Positions 1 through 8,739 of a stretch of 53,597 nt of DNA are shown here, piece after piece. Source of the DNA: a virus; the IMG/VR virus record IMGVR_UViG_3300020196_001824, positions 1 to 53,597 of that record; one strand, 5' to 3'. Under the pieces are notes generated by a model. It saw only the letters and a list, made by a program, of their open reading frames with translations, was not told where the DNA came from and ran no database searches. Positions within the stretch are counted from its first letter, which is position 1. The number at the start of each line of letters is the position of its first letter. The position numbers and the translations under genes were made by a program.

Positions 1-2
1 TT

Positions 3-599
3 GTTCCTTTTAAAATACTCACAGATTTAATAGTAACTCAATCAGATTCAAACATATATCCTTTTTTCTTTAGACCGACAAATGAGTTTGAAAACAGGTC
101 AACAACAAGTACTGAAAAAAATAACAGATTAACTCTGTTTAATAACATAAAAATACCCGGGTCTACTTCAAAATCAAGTTTAGTTTATAATAGAGATAAG
201 GTTACACCAAACACGAAGACAGTTGAAAAAGTCATAAAAGTTTTAAAAACGGATTCTACGTCTTTTGAACAAACTTTTGGAAACGTGACCGCCGATAAAA
301 TTTACTTACTTTCTACGGACACAAATTTTACGGATAAAAAAATTGATTTTCCTGTTTTAAACACTTATGAATATGACCAATCTGACTATATTGAAAAGAT
401 AGAACCAAATACATATTCTTTAGTGAGAGGTGAAATATTATTAGATTTTATTGATGCTCTTTACACCGTTTTAACTAGTCACGTACACAATATCAATAAA
501 GAGTATGTTAAGAATGGATACTCCCCTCACGCAAAATTGGAAATACTGTATAAAAAATTAAGGGACGAGTTGATAAATAAATCTATTAAAATCAACTAA
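3..599 (+). CDS. C-terminal part of a virion-protein-like gene, 5' end outside the window
   Basis: The reading frame is open from the first bases of the window through the stop at 599, so the gene starts upstream. A GTG at 285 is an internal codon, not a convincing start. The 198 visible codons have no domain I recognise. The end has a helical stretch with a LVRGEILLDFIDALY segment followed by THVHN-like residues (SHVHN), which resembles C-termini of large baseplate or structural proteins of marine T4-like phages. It is followed 24 nt later by another structural-type gene with its own late-type promoter. Function unknown; virion role is inferred from position and residue style. Confidence 0.6.
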   Translation, partial: VPFKILTDLIVTQSDSNIYPFFFRPTNEFENRSTTSTEKNNRLTLFNNIKIPGSTSKSSLVYNRDKVTPNTKTVEKVIKVLKTDSTSFEQTFGNVTADKIYLLSTDTNFTDKKIDFPVLNTYEYDQSDYIEKIEPNTYSLVRGEILLDFIDALYTVLTSHVHNINKEYVKNGYSPHAKLEILYKKLRDELINKSIKIN

Positions 600-604
600 A
601 ACGA

Positions 605-612
605 TATTTATA
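605..612 (+). promoter_or_regulatory. Late-type promoter box TATTTATA, 457-aa gene
   Basis: Plus-strand TATTTATA, 11 nt before the ATG at 624. Confidence 0.5.
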
Positions 613-623
613 CTATAAAGGGA

Positions 624-1997
624 ATGTCGTACTATCGCTCATATTTTTCTAAAAACAATACTATCATCGAAGACAGTAGAGTTAACACCGCAAAAAATCC
701 AACAACTGAGATTTATTATGGGGACGGATATTCGAGATTCATATTTAAAGTTGATTTTACAGATTTACAATCAAAAATTGACAGTGGTGATTTAGTTATA
801 ACCACAGGAACAACTCACTACTTGAAAATGACTAATACGGTCATTGGTGACGCTAAATTAGTTGGAGACAGTAAGTCCAATGGTAAAGACCGAGCAACAT
901 CATTCGATTTAATATTATTTTCAATACCACAATCATGGGATGAAGGTGTTGGATATGATTATGAATTTACCACTTATGATGACAGTTCAGGTAACAAAAT
1001 ATATGACACACGAGCTTCTAATTGGTACGATAGAACTACAACATCGGGATGGACTCATCCAGGTGTGTATACAGGTTTTACCGTAATAAGTACAATACAC
1101 TTTGACAATGGTAATGAAAATATCAATGTTAACATTACAAATTATGTAAATGGTATATTACTATCAGGTAACACTGACCATGGATTAGGGTTGGCTTTCA
1201 CATCAGCATTTGAATCCATAACTACGGGTGAAACACAACAATCGGTATCGTTTTTCTCAAAATACACTCAAACATTCTTTGAGCCATTTGTTGAGACGAC
1301 TTTGTACGATAGAATATATGATAACAGACATAATTTTATTGAAAAGAGATATAATAATCTTTATCTATATGTAACGAAAGGTTCTAATTTCTATGATTTA
1401 GAAAGTAACCCCACTGTTGATATACTTAATTCAAGTAGTGTTGCTATTTCTGGATTAACAGGTCTTACAACAACAAAAATTAGAAAAGGTGTCTACAAAG
1501 TGAGATTCGGTTTAACAGGACAACTATGTGATGGTAAAAGATTTTTCTATGATAGATGGAAAAATCTAACACTTGATGGTGTGTCTATAGGTAACGCCAC
1601 TCAAAAGTTTGTACCAAAACCGTATACATCGGGGTATAGTGTTGGTTCAAACCCAACCGAGACTCAAAACTATAAAATTCAATTTTCAGGAATAAAACAG
1701 AATGAAAAAATAATTAGGGGTGAATTAAAAAAGATTGTACTTTATTTGAAATCAATTGAACAATCAAGAACAATATTATTTGACGATGTTTATTATAGAA
1801 TTTTCATAAAAGAAGGAAAAACAAATGTAATTGTTTACGATTGGACTAATGTAGATGTTACAAATGAGAATTCTTTTTATTTAGATACATCGTTTATGAT
1901 TCCAAGGGAGTATTTTATGGAATTTAAAGCTAAAACATATACTGAGGAAATATTTTACAACGACTATGTCAAGTTTGAAATATTATCAGAAATTTAA
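624..1997 (+). CDS. Putative virion/appendage protein, beta-rich, 457 aa
   Basis: ATG at 624 lies 11 nt after a TATTTATA box. The protein opens MSYYRSYFSKNNTII and is rich in Ser, Thr, Asn, Tyr and Gly with alternating polar/hydrophobic residues, as in beta-structured tail or fibre proteins. An N-terminal half reading NTAKNPTTEIYYGDGYSRF and VSFF recalls DNRLRE-type surface modules, and the second half has immunoglobulin-like strands (residues about 240-310). I recognise no enzyme motif. Neighbouring genes are also structural in style. Best call is an accessory virion protein of unknown role; it could be an adhesin or a capsid decoration protein. Confidence 0.5.
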   Translation: MSYYRSYFSKNNTIIEDSRVNTAKNPTTEIYYGDGYSRFIFKVDFTDLQSKIDSGDLVITTGTTHYLKMTNTVIGDAKLVGDSKSNGKDRATSFDLILFSIPQSWDEGVGYDYEFTTYDDSSGNKIYDTRASNWYDRTTTSGWTHPGVYTGFTVISTIHFDNGNENINVNITNYVNGILLSGNTDHGLGLAFTSAFESITTGETQQSVSFFSKYTQTFFEPFVETTLYDRIYDNRHNFIEKRYNNLYLYVTKGSNFYDLESNPTVDILNSSSVAISGLTGLTTTKIRKGVYKVRFGLTGQLCDGKRFFYDRWKNLTLDGVSIGNATQKFVPKPYTSGYSVGSNPTETQNYKIQFSGIKQNEKIIRGELKKIVLYLKSIEQSRTILFDDVYYRIFIKEGKTNVIVYDWTNVDVTNENSFYLDTSFMIPREYFMEFKAKTYTEEIFYNDYVKFEILSEI

Positions 1998-1999
1998 AA

Positions 2000-2007
2000 T
2001 ATTTATT
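2000..2007 (+). promoter_or_regulatory. Late-type promoter box TATTTATT, 143-aa gene
   Basis: Plus-strand TATTTATT, 3 nt before the ATG at 2011, in the 13-nt gap after the previous gene. Confidence 0.4.
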
Positions 2008-2010
2008 ATT

Positions 2011-2442
2011 ATGGATAACTTAGAAGGAATTATTAAAAATCAACTTGACAATTACAAGAATGAAAATATAACTGAAAACTACATGTTTTTCAGTAATCTT
2101 AAACAACTTCACAGACAATGTCAAATGTTGTTACAATTAGACCCATCTATCGTTGAAGACATTTTACAAAATGGTCATGATTGGGCTGATGACCATGTTG
2201 CTGTCGCTAAAGAAAATGTTGACCAAGTTTTTGATTTTATGATGAATATAACGAAAGAATCATTAAACGAGGCCAAATCAAATAAACTTTGTGCACGAGG
2301 AAAATCAGCAGCAAAATCAAAATTTAAAGTCTATCCAAGCGCGTACGCTAATGGATATGCGATTCAAGTTTGTAAAGGTAAAATAAAAGGTTTAGATGGG
2401 GTAAGAAAGTGCTCGGGGTCATATTGCTCGGGTAAAAAATAA
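2011..2442 (+). CDS. Conserved phage protein with basic Cys-containing C-terminal domain, 143 aa
   Basis: The start is set at ATG 2011, 13 nt after the preceding stop and 3 nt after a TATTTATT box; an in-frame ATG at 1966 would overlap the previous gene by 32 nt and is disfavoured. Residues 1-88 are helical and acidic. The C-terminus is basic and contains the phage-conserved motifs LCARGKSAAK, KFKVYPSAYANGYA and CKGKIKGLDG plus a CSGSYCSG end. A sequence SLNEAKSN sits exactly at the junction, a plausible gp21-family cleavage site (LNE|A). The stop overlaps the next start (TAATG). Function unknown. Confidence 0.6.
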   Translation: MDNLEGIIKNQLDNYKNENITENYMFFSNLKQLHRQCQMLLQLDPSIVEDILQNGHDWADDHVAVAKENVDQVFDFMMNITKESLNEAKSNKLCARGKSAAKSKFKVYPSAYANGYAIQVCKGKIKGLDGVRKCSGSYCSGKK

Positions 2443-3470
2443 TGGATAAAAAAATTGTCTGTCAATGCGGTTGGAATTGGTCTTTATATGATGGTGGAGA
2501 TGACCCGTATACGTGTCATAAATGTGGTCATGATAATACAGATAAGTACACAATGAAGATTTATATTAGTGAAGAAGATTTATCTTATGTAAATGAATCT
2601 ATTGAATCTGGAGAGGTTTTAAAAGAAGACTTGGCAAGATGGTTTAAAGAAAAATGGGTTGACGTTTCTCGTAAGATTGACGGTAAACACCCCCCCTGTG
2701 GTAGAAAATCGGCTGATGGTGAAGAAGGTAGAAAGGGTTATCCAAAATGTAGACCATCAAAAAAAGTATCAAAAGACACTCCAAAAACCGCTGGTAGTTA
2801 TAGTAAAAAAGAAAAAAAATCTATGACTTCTCAAAAAAGAAGAGCAGAAAAGAAAGAACCGAAGATAGGCAAGGGTAACAAACCTACAATGACAAAATTT
2901 AATGAAAATATGGAAAATATAATTAAATTAGATACAACTACAATTCAAAATACAATTAAACATCCAAAATTGGTTACTGAAAATATGGAAATTTCTAACG
3001 CTCTCCAATATCATATTATTTATAAAAAATCATTATTAGAAAATGTATACAAATTAGGTACTGATAATTTTTTTAAATTATTAGAAGAATGTAAAGAACT
3101 ATATTTGACTGGTCACTTAGATTTATCGGATGAGGATATTACATTCATTTATCAAAATGAATACGGCCCAATTGAAGAAACTAATTATGAAATTACAGAC
3201 CTTTTAAATGAAGCCGAATATCAGGGAAGAAAGGTACAACTTGGAAAAATTATGCAGGGTGATATTAAGAAATTTAAAGTTTATGTTAAGAATGATAAAG
3301 GAAAAGTAGTAAAAGTAAATTTTGGGTTTGGTGGTAAATCTGCAAAGGGTAAAGTAATGAAAATTAAAAAGAATAATCCCGAAAGAAGAAAATCATTTAG
3401 AGCTAGACACAATTGTGATAATCCAGGTCCACGTTGGAAACCAAGATATTGGGCTTGTAGAACTTGGTAA
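2442..3470 (+). CDS. DUF5872-type protein with zinc ribbon, 342 aa
   Basis: Three parts are visible. Residues 7-31 form a zinc ribbon (CQCGW ... CHKCGHD). Residues about 62-150 are a lysine-rich DUF5872-like region with WVDVSRKIDGKHPPCGRKSA and GYPKCRPSKK. The C-terminus (about 255-342) is a conserved basic module ending RARHNCDNPGPRWKPRYWAC. This last module is common in large phages and has no assigned activity that I know. A LLNEAEYQG sequence precedes the C-terminal module, matching an LNE|A maturation site. Translationally coupled to the upstream gene by TAATG. It converges with the deaminase gene, whose stop is at the next base. Nucleic-acid contact is inferred from charge. Confidence 0.6.
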   Translation: MDKKIVCQCGWNWSLYDGGDDPYTCHKCGHDNTDKYTMKIYISEEDLSYVNESIESGEVLKEDLARWFKEKWVDVSRKIDGKHPPCGRKSADGEEGRKGYPKCRPSKKVSKDTPKTAGSYSKKEKKSMTSQKRRAEKKEPKIGKGNKPTMTKFNENMENIIKLDTTTIQNTIKHPKLVTENMEISNALQYHIIYKKSLLENVYKLGTDNFFKLLEECKELYLTGHLDLSDEDITFIYQNEYGPIEETNYEITDLLNEAEYQGRKVQLGKIMQGDIKKFKVYVKNDKGKVVKVNFGFGGKSAKGKVMKIKKNNPERRKSFRARHNCDNPGPRWKPRYWACRTW

Positions 3471-3911
3471 TTAATAATAATTAACAACAACCCCACATTC
3501 AAGGAGGAGTTGGAGGGATTTCTTTTGAGATTCATCCCACTTCTCCTTATTTTTTGTGGTACATACCTCTTTACAGTAAACAGTTTTAATTCCACTATTT
3601 ACTATACCTCTAGCACAGTCCATACATGGTAATCCCGACGTAAGATATATTGTGGAACCTTTTAATGGTGTTCCTACACGAGCGGCGTTATAAATTGCAT
3701 TACGTTCCGCATGTTCAAACCAGAAGTATTTTTCAGGTCTTTCCTGACGTTCTAATTTAGAATCGTCCATTCCCCTTGGGAAAGAATTATAACCCGTAGA
3801 AAGTACCTCATTGTCACCCCCAACGATTACCGCACCTATCTGTGTGAATTGGTCTTTTGATTTAAGTTTTACTTGTTCCGCTAATCCTAAAAAATATTCC
3901 GTCCAATTCAT
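3471..3911 (-). CDS. Deoxycytidylate (dCMP) deaminase family protein, 146 aa
   Basis: Zinc-dependent cytidine/dCMP deaminase fold. The zinc site is clear: HAERNAI (His and catalytic Glu, residues about 67-73) and PCMDCARGI (the two Cys ligands, about 94-102). An early TQIGAVIV strand and TGYNSFPRG loop match ComEB/T4 Cd proteins. It would convert dCMP to dUMP for thymidylate synthesis during infection. Length fits the family (about 150; T4 Cd is 193). Its ATG overlaps the stop of the upstream SAP-like gene by 4 nt, so the two form an operon driven by the TATATTTG box at 4266-4273. I see no T4-type insertion, so allosteric dCTP control cannot be judged. Confidence 0.88.
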   Translation of the reverse strand: MNWTEYFLGLAEQVKLKSKDQFTQIGAVIVGGDNEVLSTGYNSFPRGMDDSKLERQERPEKYFWFEHAERNAIYNAARVGTPLKGSTIYLTSGLPCMDCARGIVNSGIKTVYCKEVCTTKNKEKWDESQKKSLQLLLECGVVVNYY

Positions 3912-4261
3912 ATTAATTTTTGGTTTGAAATAAAATGTACTCTATTATTGTAATATAATCTAAGATTTTCGGCAAGACCTTTTTCCATTAATTTACTCAT
4001 CTCTCTACAATTGTCCGAATCACTAATATCAATACCGACTATGAATCTACCATCATATTGTTTTTGATAAGTAATTGGTCGAATATATTTTCCTTGGTCT
4101 TCCATCTTAAGATATTTCACCATTTCATCTTTAGTCTGTTTACACTCAATATTCCTACTTTCTATCAAACCTTTTAATACGTCTAATCTTAATTTCTCAT
4201 AATCAAAGGGTTCGTCGGACATAATTGCTTTTTGTATATTTTTTTTTGATATTTTACCCAT
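3908..4261 (-). CDS. SAP-like domain protein, 117 aa
   Basis: Residues about 20-55 (YEKLRLDVLKGLIESRNIEC, then TKDEMVKYL) resemble a SAP helix-extension-helix motif, which usually binds DNA. The C-terminal half (FIVGIDISD ... LRLYYNNRVHFI) is unassigned. It is the first gene of a two-gene operon with the dCMP deaminase. A host-type TATATTTG box ends 5 nt before the ATG, so the transcript would have almost no leader. A DNA-binding regulatory or packaging role is possible but only inferred. Confidence 0.5.
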   Translation of the reverse strand: MGKISKKNIQKAIMSDEPFDYEKLRLDVLKGLIESRNIECKQTKDEMVKYLKMEDQGKYIRPITYQKQYDGRFIVGIDISDSDNCREMSKLMEKGLAENLRLYYNNRVHFISNQKLI

Positions 4262-4265
4262 ATTA

Positions 4266-4273
4266 CAAATATA
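4266..4273 (-). promoter_or_regulatory. Host-type -7 box TATATTTG upstream of the SAP-like/deaminase operon
   Basis: On the minus strand TATATTTG matches the Bacteroidetes TAnnTTTG element exactly and ends 5 nt before the ATG at 4261. A TTTG -33 element at 19-21 nt is not present; only T-rich sequence is there. Confidence 0.5.
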
Positions 4274-4290
4274 CTGAAAAATTGTACAAT

Positions 4291-4318
4291 AAAAAAGGGG
4301 GACTAATGTCCCCCTTTC
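4291..4318 (-). terminator. Rho-independent terminator of the capsid operon
   Basis: Minus strand: GGGGGAC-ATTA-GTCCCCC (7-bp stem) followed by TTTTTTATTG. It lies 24 nt beyond the stop of the major capsid gene. The same GGGGAC-TAAT-GTCCCC hairpin recurs at 28372-28389. Confidence 0.8.
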
Positions 4319-4337
4319 TATTATGAGATAGTTATGA

Positions 4338-6101
4338 TTATCTCAAGGTGTCAAGACTAAATGTAGACAAACCACTTACGTTTACCACACCAAAATAACG
4401 GTTGTTAACCATTTTCTTAGCGTATCTGGTCATAATACCTTTGATTGGTGTAAAGTTGAATGGATTGTACATTGTAGGTGTTAATTGTAATGGAACGTAT
4501 GGTGCGTAAATATAACCAGCGTCCAACAATGATTTACCTTTGTGACCGATAACAACCTTACCAGCTGGTAAGTATGGGTCACGGTACACTTGATAACGAC
4601 CTGCTAAAGAACCGATTTTCTCGATACCCATGTTATATTGGTCTTGCTCAGGAGCCGCGTTTGAAACGTGGAAGTATTCCAAGTCGTCAAATACTGCAGA
4701 TACCTCAGAAGATACAACAATCCAGTTAGCCCCACCTCTTAAGGTAGTTTTATGGATTTGAGCTGAGATTTGGTTAATTTTGGTAACCAATGTTTGGTTC
4801 CAGTCTTTTTGAGTGTAACCAGCGAATGATGAACCATCGTTACCGTATCTCCATTCGTTGTAGTCCCACTTAGATGTCCAAGCGGCACCTTTACGAATGT
4901 CACGAAGGATTTCACGGTCGATTTCTGCTGCGATTTGCTCAGACAATAAAGCTGTCAATTCAGCTTCAGCATCGATGTTGTGGAATGCACTTACGTCTTG
5001 TGCTAATTCAGGAGACCAGCTAGCTCTCAATTTTCTTTCAGTTACAGAAACTGTTACTGACTCAAGGTCGAAAGATACTTCACCGATTTCTTCTTCGAAT
5101 TCTAATGAATTGTATTCTCTCCAACTTACCTTAATGTCACTCGCCGCTAATGATGAACCAGCAACTGTGTAATCTGTAAAACCTGTTGTTACACCGTTGT
5201 ACTTTTGTAAGTCGATAGATAAGTAAATAACTCCATCAGCGTCACAAACGTTTGTGAATTTACCTGTTCTACCACTGTCTTTAGAACCGTACTCTACAAT
5301 GCCTTTACCGTATTTTTGAGTTACTACGCTGAAAGGAATATTAGCGGCTGCAGTAGCACCTAAGTGAGTATATAACGAACTATCAAGACCTGATAAAGTG
5401 TAAACAGTTAATGATGCTAAGAACTCTTCAGTATCCATGACATGACCATTAGGGCCGGAAAGTTTACTAGCACCTTCGTAAGTTGTAAAACCTGAAATTT
5501 TAGCAATTACACTTGATACTGTGTTACCTGTAGCAATAGCCGCTTGAGTTGAAGCTACGCCGTTACTAAATGTAACAAATTCAATTGTTGAGCCAGTAAT
5601 TGTTGCAAAAGTACCTTTTGAGTAGTCAAACAAACCAGAATCAACTGAATCACTCGCTTCGTAGAAACGGTCATACAAGTTGTTACCAGTGTAACCAACG
5701 GCTGGGTCGGTATCGGTTGTGTTTGGGAAACCGAATGGTTGACGGTGTGCGTTTGCCGATGTTCTATCTTGAATTTTAGGTACAAAGTAGAACAATTTAC
5801 CGATAGGTAAGTTCATTGCTTGTACGGATACGATGTCGTTCGCTAACAATTTAGAGAAAACACGACGGATAATAGGGAATACTACAGTTTCAAATGAACC
5901 TGAAGCATCGGCTACAGCCGCTTCGTTGATTAGGTATGAAGCTTGGTTTTCATACAATTGTGCGATGTTGTCTTTTTGGTGACCGTTAAGACCCTCAAGG
6001 AATCCTAAGTCATCCCATTTTTTAATGGTATCTTCTTTGATAACACGGAGGTGTTTTAATCCAATGTTACCAACCATACCAGATTCTAATAATGCTCCCA
6101 T
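4338..6101 (-). CDS. 23: Major capsid protein, T4 gp23-like, 587 aa
   Basis: Forms the hexameric shell of the prohead. The sequence follows gp23 from N- to C-terminus: an N-terminal delta region, then VFPIIRRVFSKLLANDIVSVQ and PIGKLFYFVP, a middle with KLRASWSPELAQDVSAFHNIDAEAEL, and a C-terminal PYVPLQLTPTMYNPFNFTP followed by IKGIMTRYAKKMVNNRYFG. It is a little longer than T4 gp23 (521 aa); extra material lies in residues about 120-320. SYLINE|AAVADA at residue 60/61 matches the gp21 maturation site (T4 cuts after Glu65). It is the last gene of an operon with the scaffold, 27 nt downstream, and is followed by a strong terminator. Confidence 0.95.
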   Translation of the reverse strand: MGALLESGMVGNIGLKHLRVIKEDTIKKWDDLGFLEGLNGHQKDNIAQLYENQASYLINEAAVADASGSFETVVFPIIRRVFSKLLANDIVSVQAMNLPIGKLFYFVPKIQDRTSANAHRQPFGFPNTTDTDPAVGYTGNNLYDRFYEASDSVDSGLFDYSKGTFATITGSTIEFVTFSNGVASTQAAIATGNTVSSVIAKISGFTTYEGASKLSGPNGHVMDTEEFLASLTVYTLSGLDSSLYTHLGATAAANIPFSVVTQKYGKGIVEYGSKDSGRTGKFTNVCDADGVIYLSIDLQKYNGVTTGFTDYTVAGSSLAASDIKVSWREYNSLEFEEEIGEVSFDLESVTVSVTERKLRASWSPELAQDVSAFHNIDAEAELTALLSEQIAAEIDREILRDIRKGAAWTSKWDYNEWRYGNDGSSFAGYTQKDWNQTLVTKINQISAQIHKTTLRGGANWIVVSSEVSAVFDDLEYFHVSNAAPEQDQYNMGIEKIGSLAGRYQVYRDPYLPAGKVVIGHKGKSLLDAGYIYAPYVPLQLTPTMYNPFNFTPIKGIMTRYAKKMVNNRYFGVVNVSGLSTFSLDTLR

Positions 6102-6128
6102 TTTAGTATTAATTTTTAATTTTTAAGT

Positions 6129-7442
6129 TTATTTTATTTTTGCCATTAAATCTTTCATTCTTCTGAATTGTGGATTCTCATATGCTTTTGATTCCGACAA
6201 TACTTTTGAAGAAGAAGATGTTTGTGACGTTGTTATTTTATCAACCACTGATTCAGTTACAGGTTTTTTTGTATCTAATTCAGTTTTTATAGAACTATAT
6301 AAGTTCTTAGACTCTTTCAAGGTTGAGATTGAATCGAATCTTTTTAAGATGTTTAACTTCTCTTGTTTGGTGGTCGAGTGTTCAGTAAACAAACGGGTAG
6401 CGTAAGCCAAGTTAGCGTTGAATACAGCAACTTCATTTAACTTTTCTTTGAATAAGACTAAAGCCTTTTTATATTCATCGTTTTGTTTTTTGAGTTTACT
6501 AACTTCTTCGTTGATTGAACCCGAACCAGCTTTATATTTTGTTTTGCCTTTAATACCGGCTCTATTCATACCACCTTTATCTCCGTGAAGATTTGATGTA
6601 GTTCTTGATGCTTCATCAACGTCACCCATCTTGGGGTCTTGGTCTTCGTCATCTTCGCACATCTTTTCGTCCTCGTACATCTTGGGGTCTATTTCATATT
6701 CGCACAACTCGTCGTCCTCGGGCATCATCATAGGGTCCATCATGTCTTCATCAACATCATCAAGTTCGATTTCGTAAACTGTTTGTTCAGAATCATCCAT
6801 CATTTCTTTCAATTCATTTGAATATTCCGACTCATAACCCATGCCCATGTCTTCATCATCCATTTCCATGTCTTCATCATCCATTTCCATGTCTTCATCA
6901 TCCATTTCCATGTCTTCATCATCCATTTCCATGTCTGCACCTAACTTAATGATATACTCGTCATCACCATCAGACAATTCGATGTGGTCATCATCTTTCT
7001 TAACGATTACTCCATCTTCAGGACTCATTGCTTTAAAAACTTTTAAAATTTCGTCTTCGTCAGCACCAGTCATATCAACCACATCGTCATCATCCATGTC
7101 TCCAAAGTCGTTCATGTTATCCATGTCGCCAAAGTCGTCATCAGATGAATCTTTTGAGTCGATGTCTTTAGATAGTTCATCAGATGAGTTGTCATCATCT
7201 TCGTCTGATTTATCGTCCCCAGTGTTATCGTCAGCACCTGCTGATACATCGTCTGCGGGGTCTTCTTCAGGATTAGGTTGTTCTTTAACAACTTTTTCCT
7301 CATCTTCCATGGATTCTTTCAACAAATCGCCGATTTCTTGTTTCATAGTTGAAGCAAGTATACCTTTTGCGTTTGCCCTTACCGCCTCCTCAAGGGTCTG
7401 TACTTGAAGCAATGCTTGTTCTAGAATGGATTTTTCGCTCAT
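6129..7442 (-). CDS. Prohead core scaffolding protein, gp22-like, 437 aa
   Basis: Highly acidic, coiled-coil protein between the prohead protease and capsid genes, the position of T4 gene 22. The middle is dominated by Asp/Glu/Met, including about five copies of a seven-residue DEDMEMD unit encoded by a 21-nt tandem repeat. Residues about 300-400 form helices (EVSKLKKQNDEYKKAL; ALVLFKEKLNEVAVFNANL) typical of core proteins. It ends RRMKDLMAKIK, and the protease gene next to it ends RMKNLMSKLDSYL, as if both share a capsid-docking tail. Several LxES sites (LKESM, LSESK) suggest destruction by the protease. A TATTTATA box lies 19 nt upstream. It is longer than T4 gp22 (269 aa) because of the acidic insert. 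Confidence 0.8.
   Translation of the reverse strand: MSEKSILEQALLQVQTLEEAVRANAKGILASTMKQEIGDLLKESMEDEEKVVKEQPNPEEDPADDVSAGADDNTGDDKSDEDDDNSSDELSKDIDSKDSSDDDFGDMDNMNDFGDMDDDDVVDMTGADEDEILKVFKAMSPEDGVIVKKDDDHIELSDGDDEYIIKLGADMEMDDEDMEMDDEDMEMDDEDMEMDDEDMGMGYESEYSNELKEMMDDSEQTVYEIELDDVDEDMMDPMMMPEDDELCEYEIDPKMYEDEKMCEDDEDQDPKMGDVDEASRTTSNLHGDKGGMNRAGIKGKTKYKAGSGSINEEVSKLKKQNDEYKKALVLFKEKLNEVAVFNANLAYATRLFTEHSTTKQEKLNILKRFDSISTLKESKNLYSSIKTELDTKKPVTESVVDKITTSQTSSSSKVLSESKAYENPQFRRMKDLMAKIK
6840..6944. repeat. 21-nt tandem repeat inside the scaffold gene, about five units
   Basis: Plus-strand unit CATTTCCATGTCTTCATCATC at 6861, 6882 and 6903, with diverged units at 6840 and 6924. It is in frame and codes for repeated acidic/methionine heptads, so copy number changes would alter scaffold length without a frameshift. 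Confidence 0.9.
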
Positions 7443-7461
7443 ATTATTAAATATATTTACC

Positions 7462-7469
7462 TATAAATA
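7462..7469 (-). promoter_or_regulatory. Late-type promoter box TATTTATA, scaffold-capsid operon
   Basis: Minus-strand TATTTATA, 19 nt upstream of the scaffold ATG at 7442. One of a family of identical boxes in this window. Confidence 0.55.
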
Positions 7470-7522
7470 TGCTGATAATGTAAAAAAATACCGATTATAG
7501 TTTGATAACCTATAATAAATTA

Positions 7523-8206
7523 TTATTTACCTAAATAACTATCCAACTTTGACATCAAATTTTTCATTCTATTTGAGTCTGATGGATTTTCTTGAATTGA
7601 TTCTTGATATTGGTCCCTGTCTTTTAAGTCTGAGAATACATATGCACCTGGTGTACTTGGGGATGACACTAAATCAAAACACACTAATTCAAAATCTTCT
7701 TGAACAATGTTTTGACCTTTAATATTTTTTAAAGAACCAACACCTCTTGATGATATACCAAGTGTTGCACCATTCATTAATAACATGGCAGCTTGGTCAC
7801 CTTTAGTACTAACTATTCCCATTTTTTTCCAAGCGGGAGAAGTAAATAATTTTATTTTACCCATAAGGATTTTACCATCCCACCATGTTTCTAAAATCGA
7901 ATGTGAAACTCTGTCTAAATCTATTAGTGAAGATGTTGGGTGATTTAGTTCGTTTAATGCACCACCTTTATTTATAATAGATTGATATTTTTCATTTTCT
8001 CTCTTAAGAATGTCTTCAGGGTAGATTCTACCATTTTTATTTGGTGTATCATATTTTTGTAAAACAGCGTAAAGGACCACATCATCAGAATAGTCCACAT
8101 CTTTCATTTCAGAAATAATTTTCTGATTTTCTTTTGGTGATATATAACCAGCGTCGTATTCTATTAGTATACCTTTACCGGTTTCATTTGGGCCGAGTAT
8201 TTTCAT
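7523..8206 (-). CDS. 21: Prohead core protease, T4 gp21-like (S77 family), 227 aa
   Basis: Serine protease that matures the prohead by cutting after (L/I)xE. The family signature is visible: NGRIYP near residue 59, the catalytic-histidine block ELNHPTSS (about 81-88), SHSILETWWDGKILMG, and the serine block GISSRGVGSL (about 150-159) followed by LVCFDLVSSPSTPGA. Length is near T4 gp21 (212 aa). The C-terminal NRMKNLMSKLDSYL resembles the scaffold's last residues. A TATTTATT box 12 nt upstream gives it its own promoter; 80 nt separate it from the scaffold gene. Confidence 0.93.
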   Translation of the reverse strand: MKILGPNETGKGILIEYDAGYISPKENQKIISEMKDVDYSDDVVLYAVLQKYDTPNKNGRIYPEDILKRENEKYQSIINKGGALNELNHPTSSLIDLDRVSHSILETWWDGKILMGKIKLFTSPAWKKMGIVSTKGDQAAMLLMNGATLGISSRGVGSLKNIKGQNIVQEDFELVCFDLVSSPSTPGAYVFSDLKDRDQYQESIQENPSDSNRMKNLMSKLDSYLGK

Positions 8207-8218
8207 CCAACTTTTTAT

Positions 8219-8226
8219 AATAAATA
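8219..8226 (-). promoter_or_regulatory. Late-type promoter box TATTTATT, prohead protease
   Basis: Minus-strand TATTTATT, 12 nt from the protease start codon at 8206. Confidence 0.5.
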
Positions 8227-8236
8227 CCTCAGATAC

Positions 8237-8665
8237 TTAATTAATTTTTTTTTCAAAGAAATTAAATAAAGTTTCGTTCGTCAAAACGGTGTCTATTATA
8301 GTTTCTGATAAGTTGGTAATAATATTTTCAACTTCTTTAGAACGCACATCAAAAAATTTATCGACATACAATGTAATTTCAAGGTCCATGAAAGACCTTT
8401 TATTTGTTTTTATGGCACTAGTTTTAATATCCAAATCAACAATTGATTCTCTTTTAAATAAATCAGAATTTAAACAATAAACTTTTTCTTTTATTTGTCT
8501 TCTTGTTTTTGAAATTAATTTTTCAAAATCGTGGTCGTTTATTGTTGGTTGAGTCCATGAATTTAATTGTACGTAGATTGTTTTTAAGTTTTTACAATCA
8601 ACCGTTCCGTATCCAATTTTTACATTATTGTGAACACCAATTGAAATAAACTTTCCTTTTTTCAT
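8237..8665 (-). CDS. Uncharacterised head-cluster protein, 142 aa
   Basis: I do not recognise this protein. It starts MKKGKFISIGVHNNVKIGYG and has a predicted alternation of strands and helices, with a C-terminal amphipathic helix (ENIITNLSETIIDTVL). It lies between the portal group and the protease gene, 31 nt upstream of the protease stop-to-start gap, so it probably belongs to head assembly. No clear TATTTATA box is seen upstream; the 97-nt gap to the divergent bS21 gene holds only AT-rich sequence. Confidence 0.5.
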   Translation of the reverse strand: MKKGKFISIGVHNNVKIGYGTVDCKNLKTIYVQLNSWTQPTINDHDFEKLISKTRRQIKEKVYCLNSDLFKRESIVDLDIKTSAIKTNKRSFMDLEITLYVDKFFDVRSKEVENIITNLSETIIDTVLTNETLFNFFEKKIN

Positions 8666-8739
8666 TTAATAATATCATACTTATGTACTTTATGGTGTAT
8701 TTAAAATATACAAAATAAACTTAATAAATCAAAACTTTT

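Noticed and set aside
1966-2010. Upstream ATG extending the 143-aa gene
   Set aside because: Would overlap the previous gene by 32 nt and translate through the TATTTATT box; ATG 2011 fits better.
3281-3595. 104-codon minus-strand frame over the end of the DUF5872 gene
   Set aside because: Overlaps two well-supported genes and has no recognisable features.
6840-6944. CRISPR-like tandem array
   Set aside because: Units are contiguous, lack unique spacers and are in-frame coding repeats.
6841-7407. 188-codon Ser/Met-rich frame on the plus strand
   Set aside because: Antisense shadow of the Asp/Glu/Met-rich scaffold gene; composition is a direct complement of its acidic codons.
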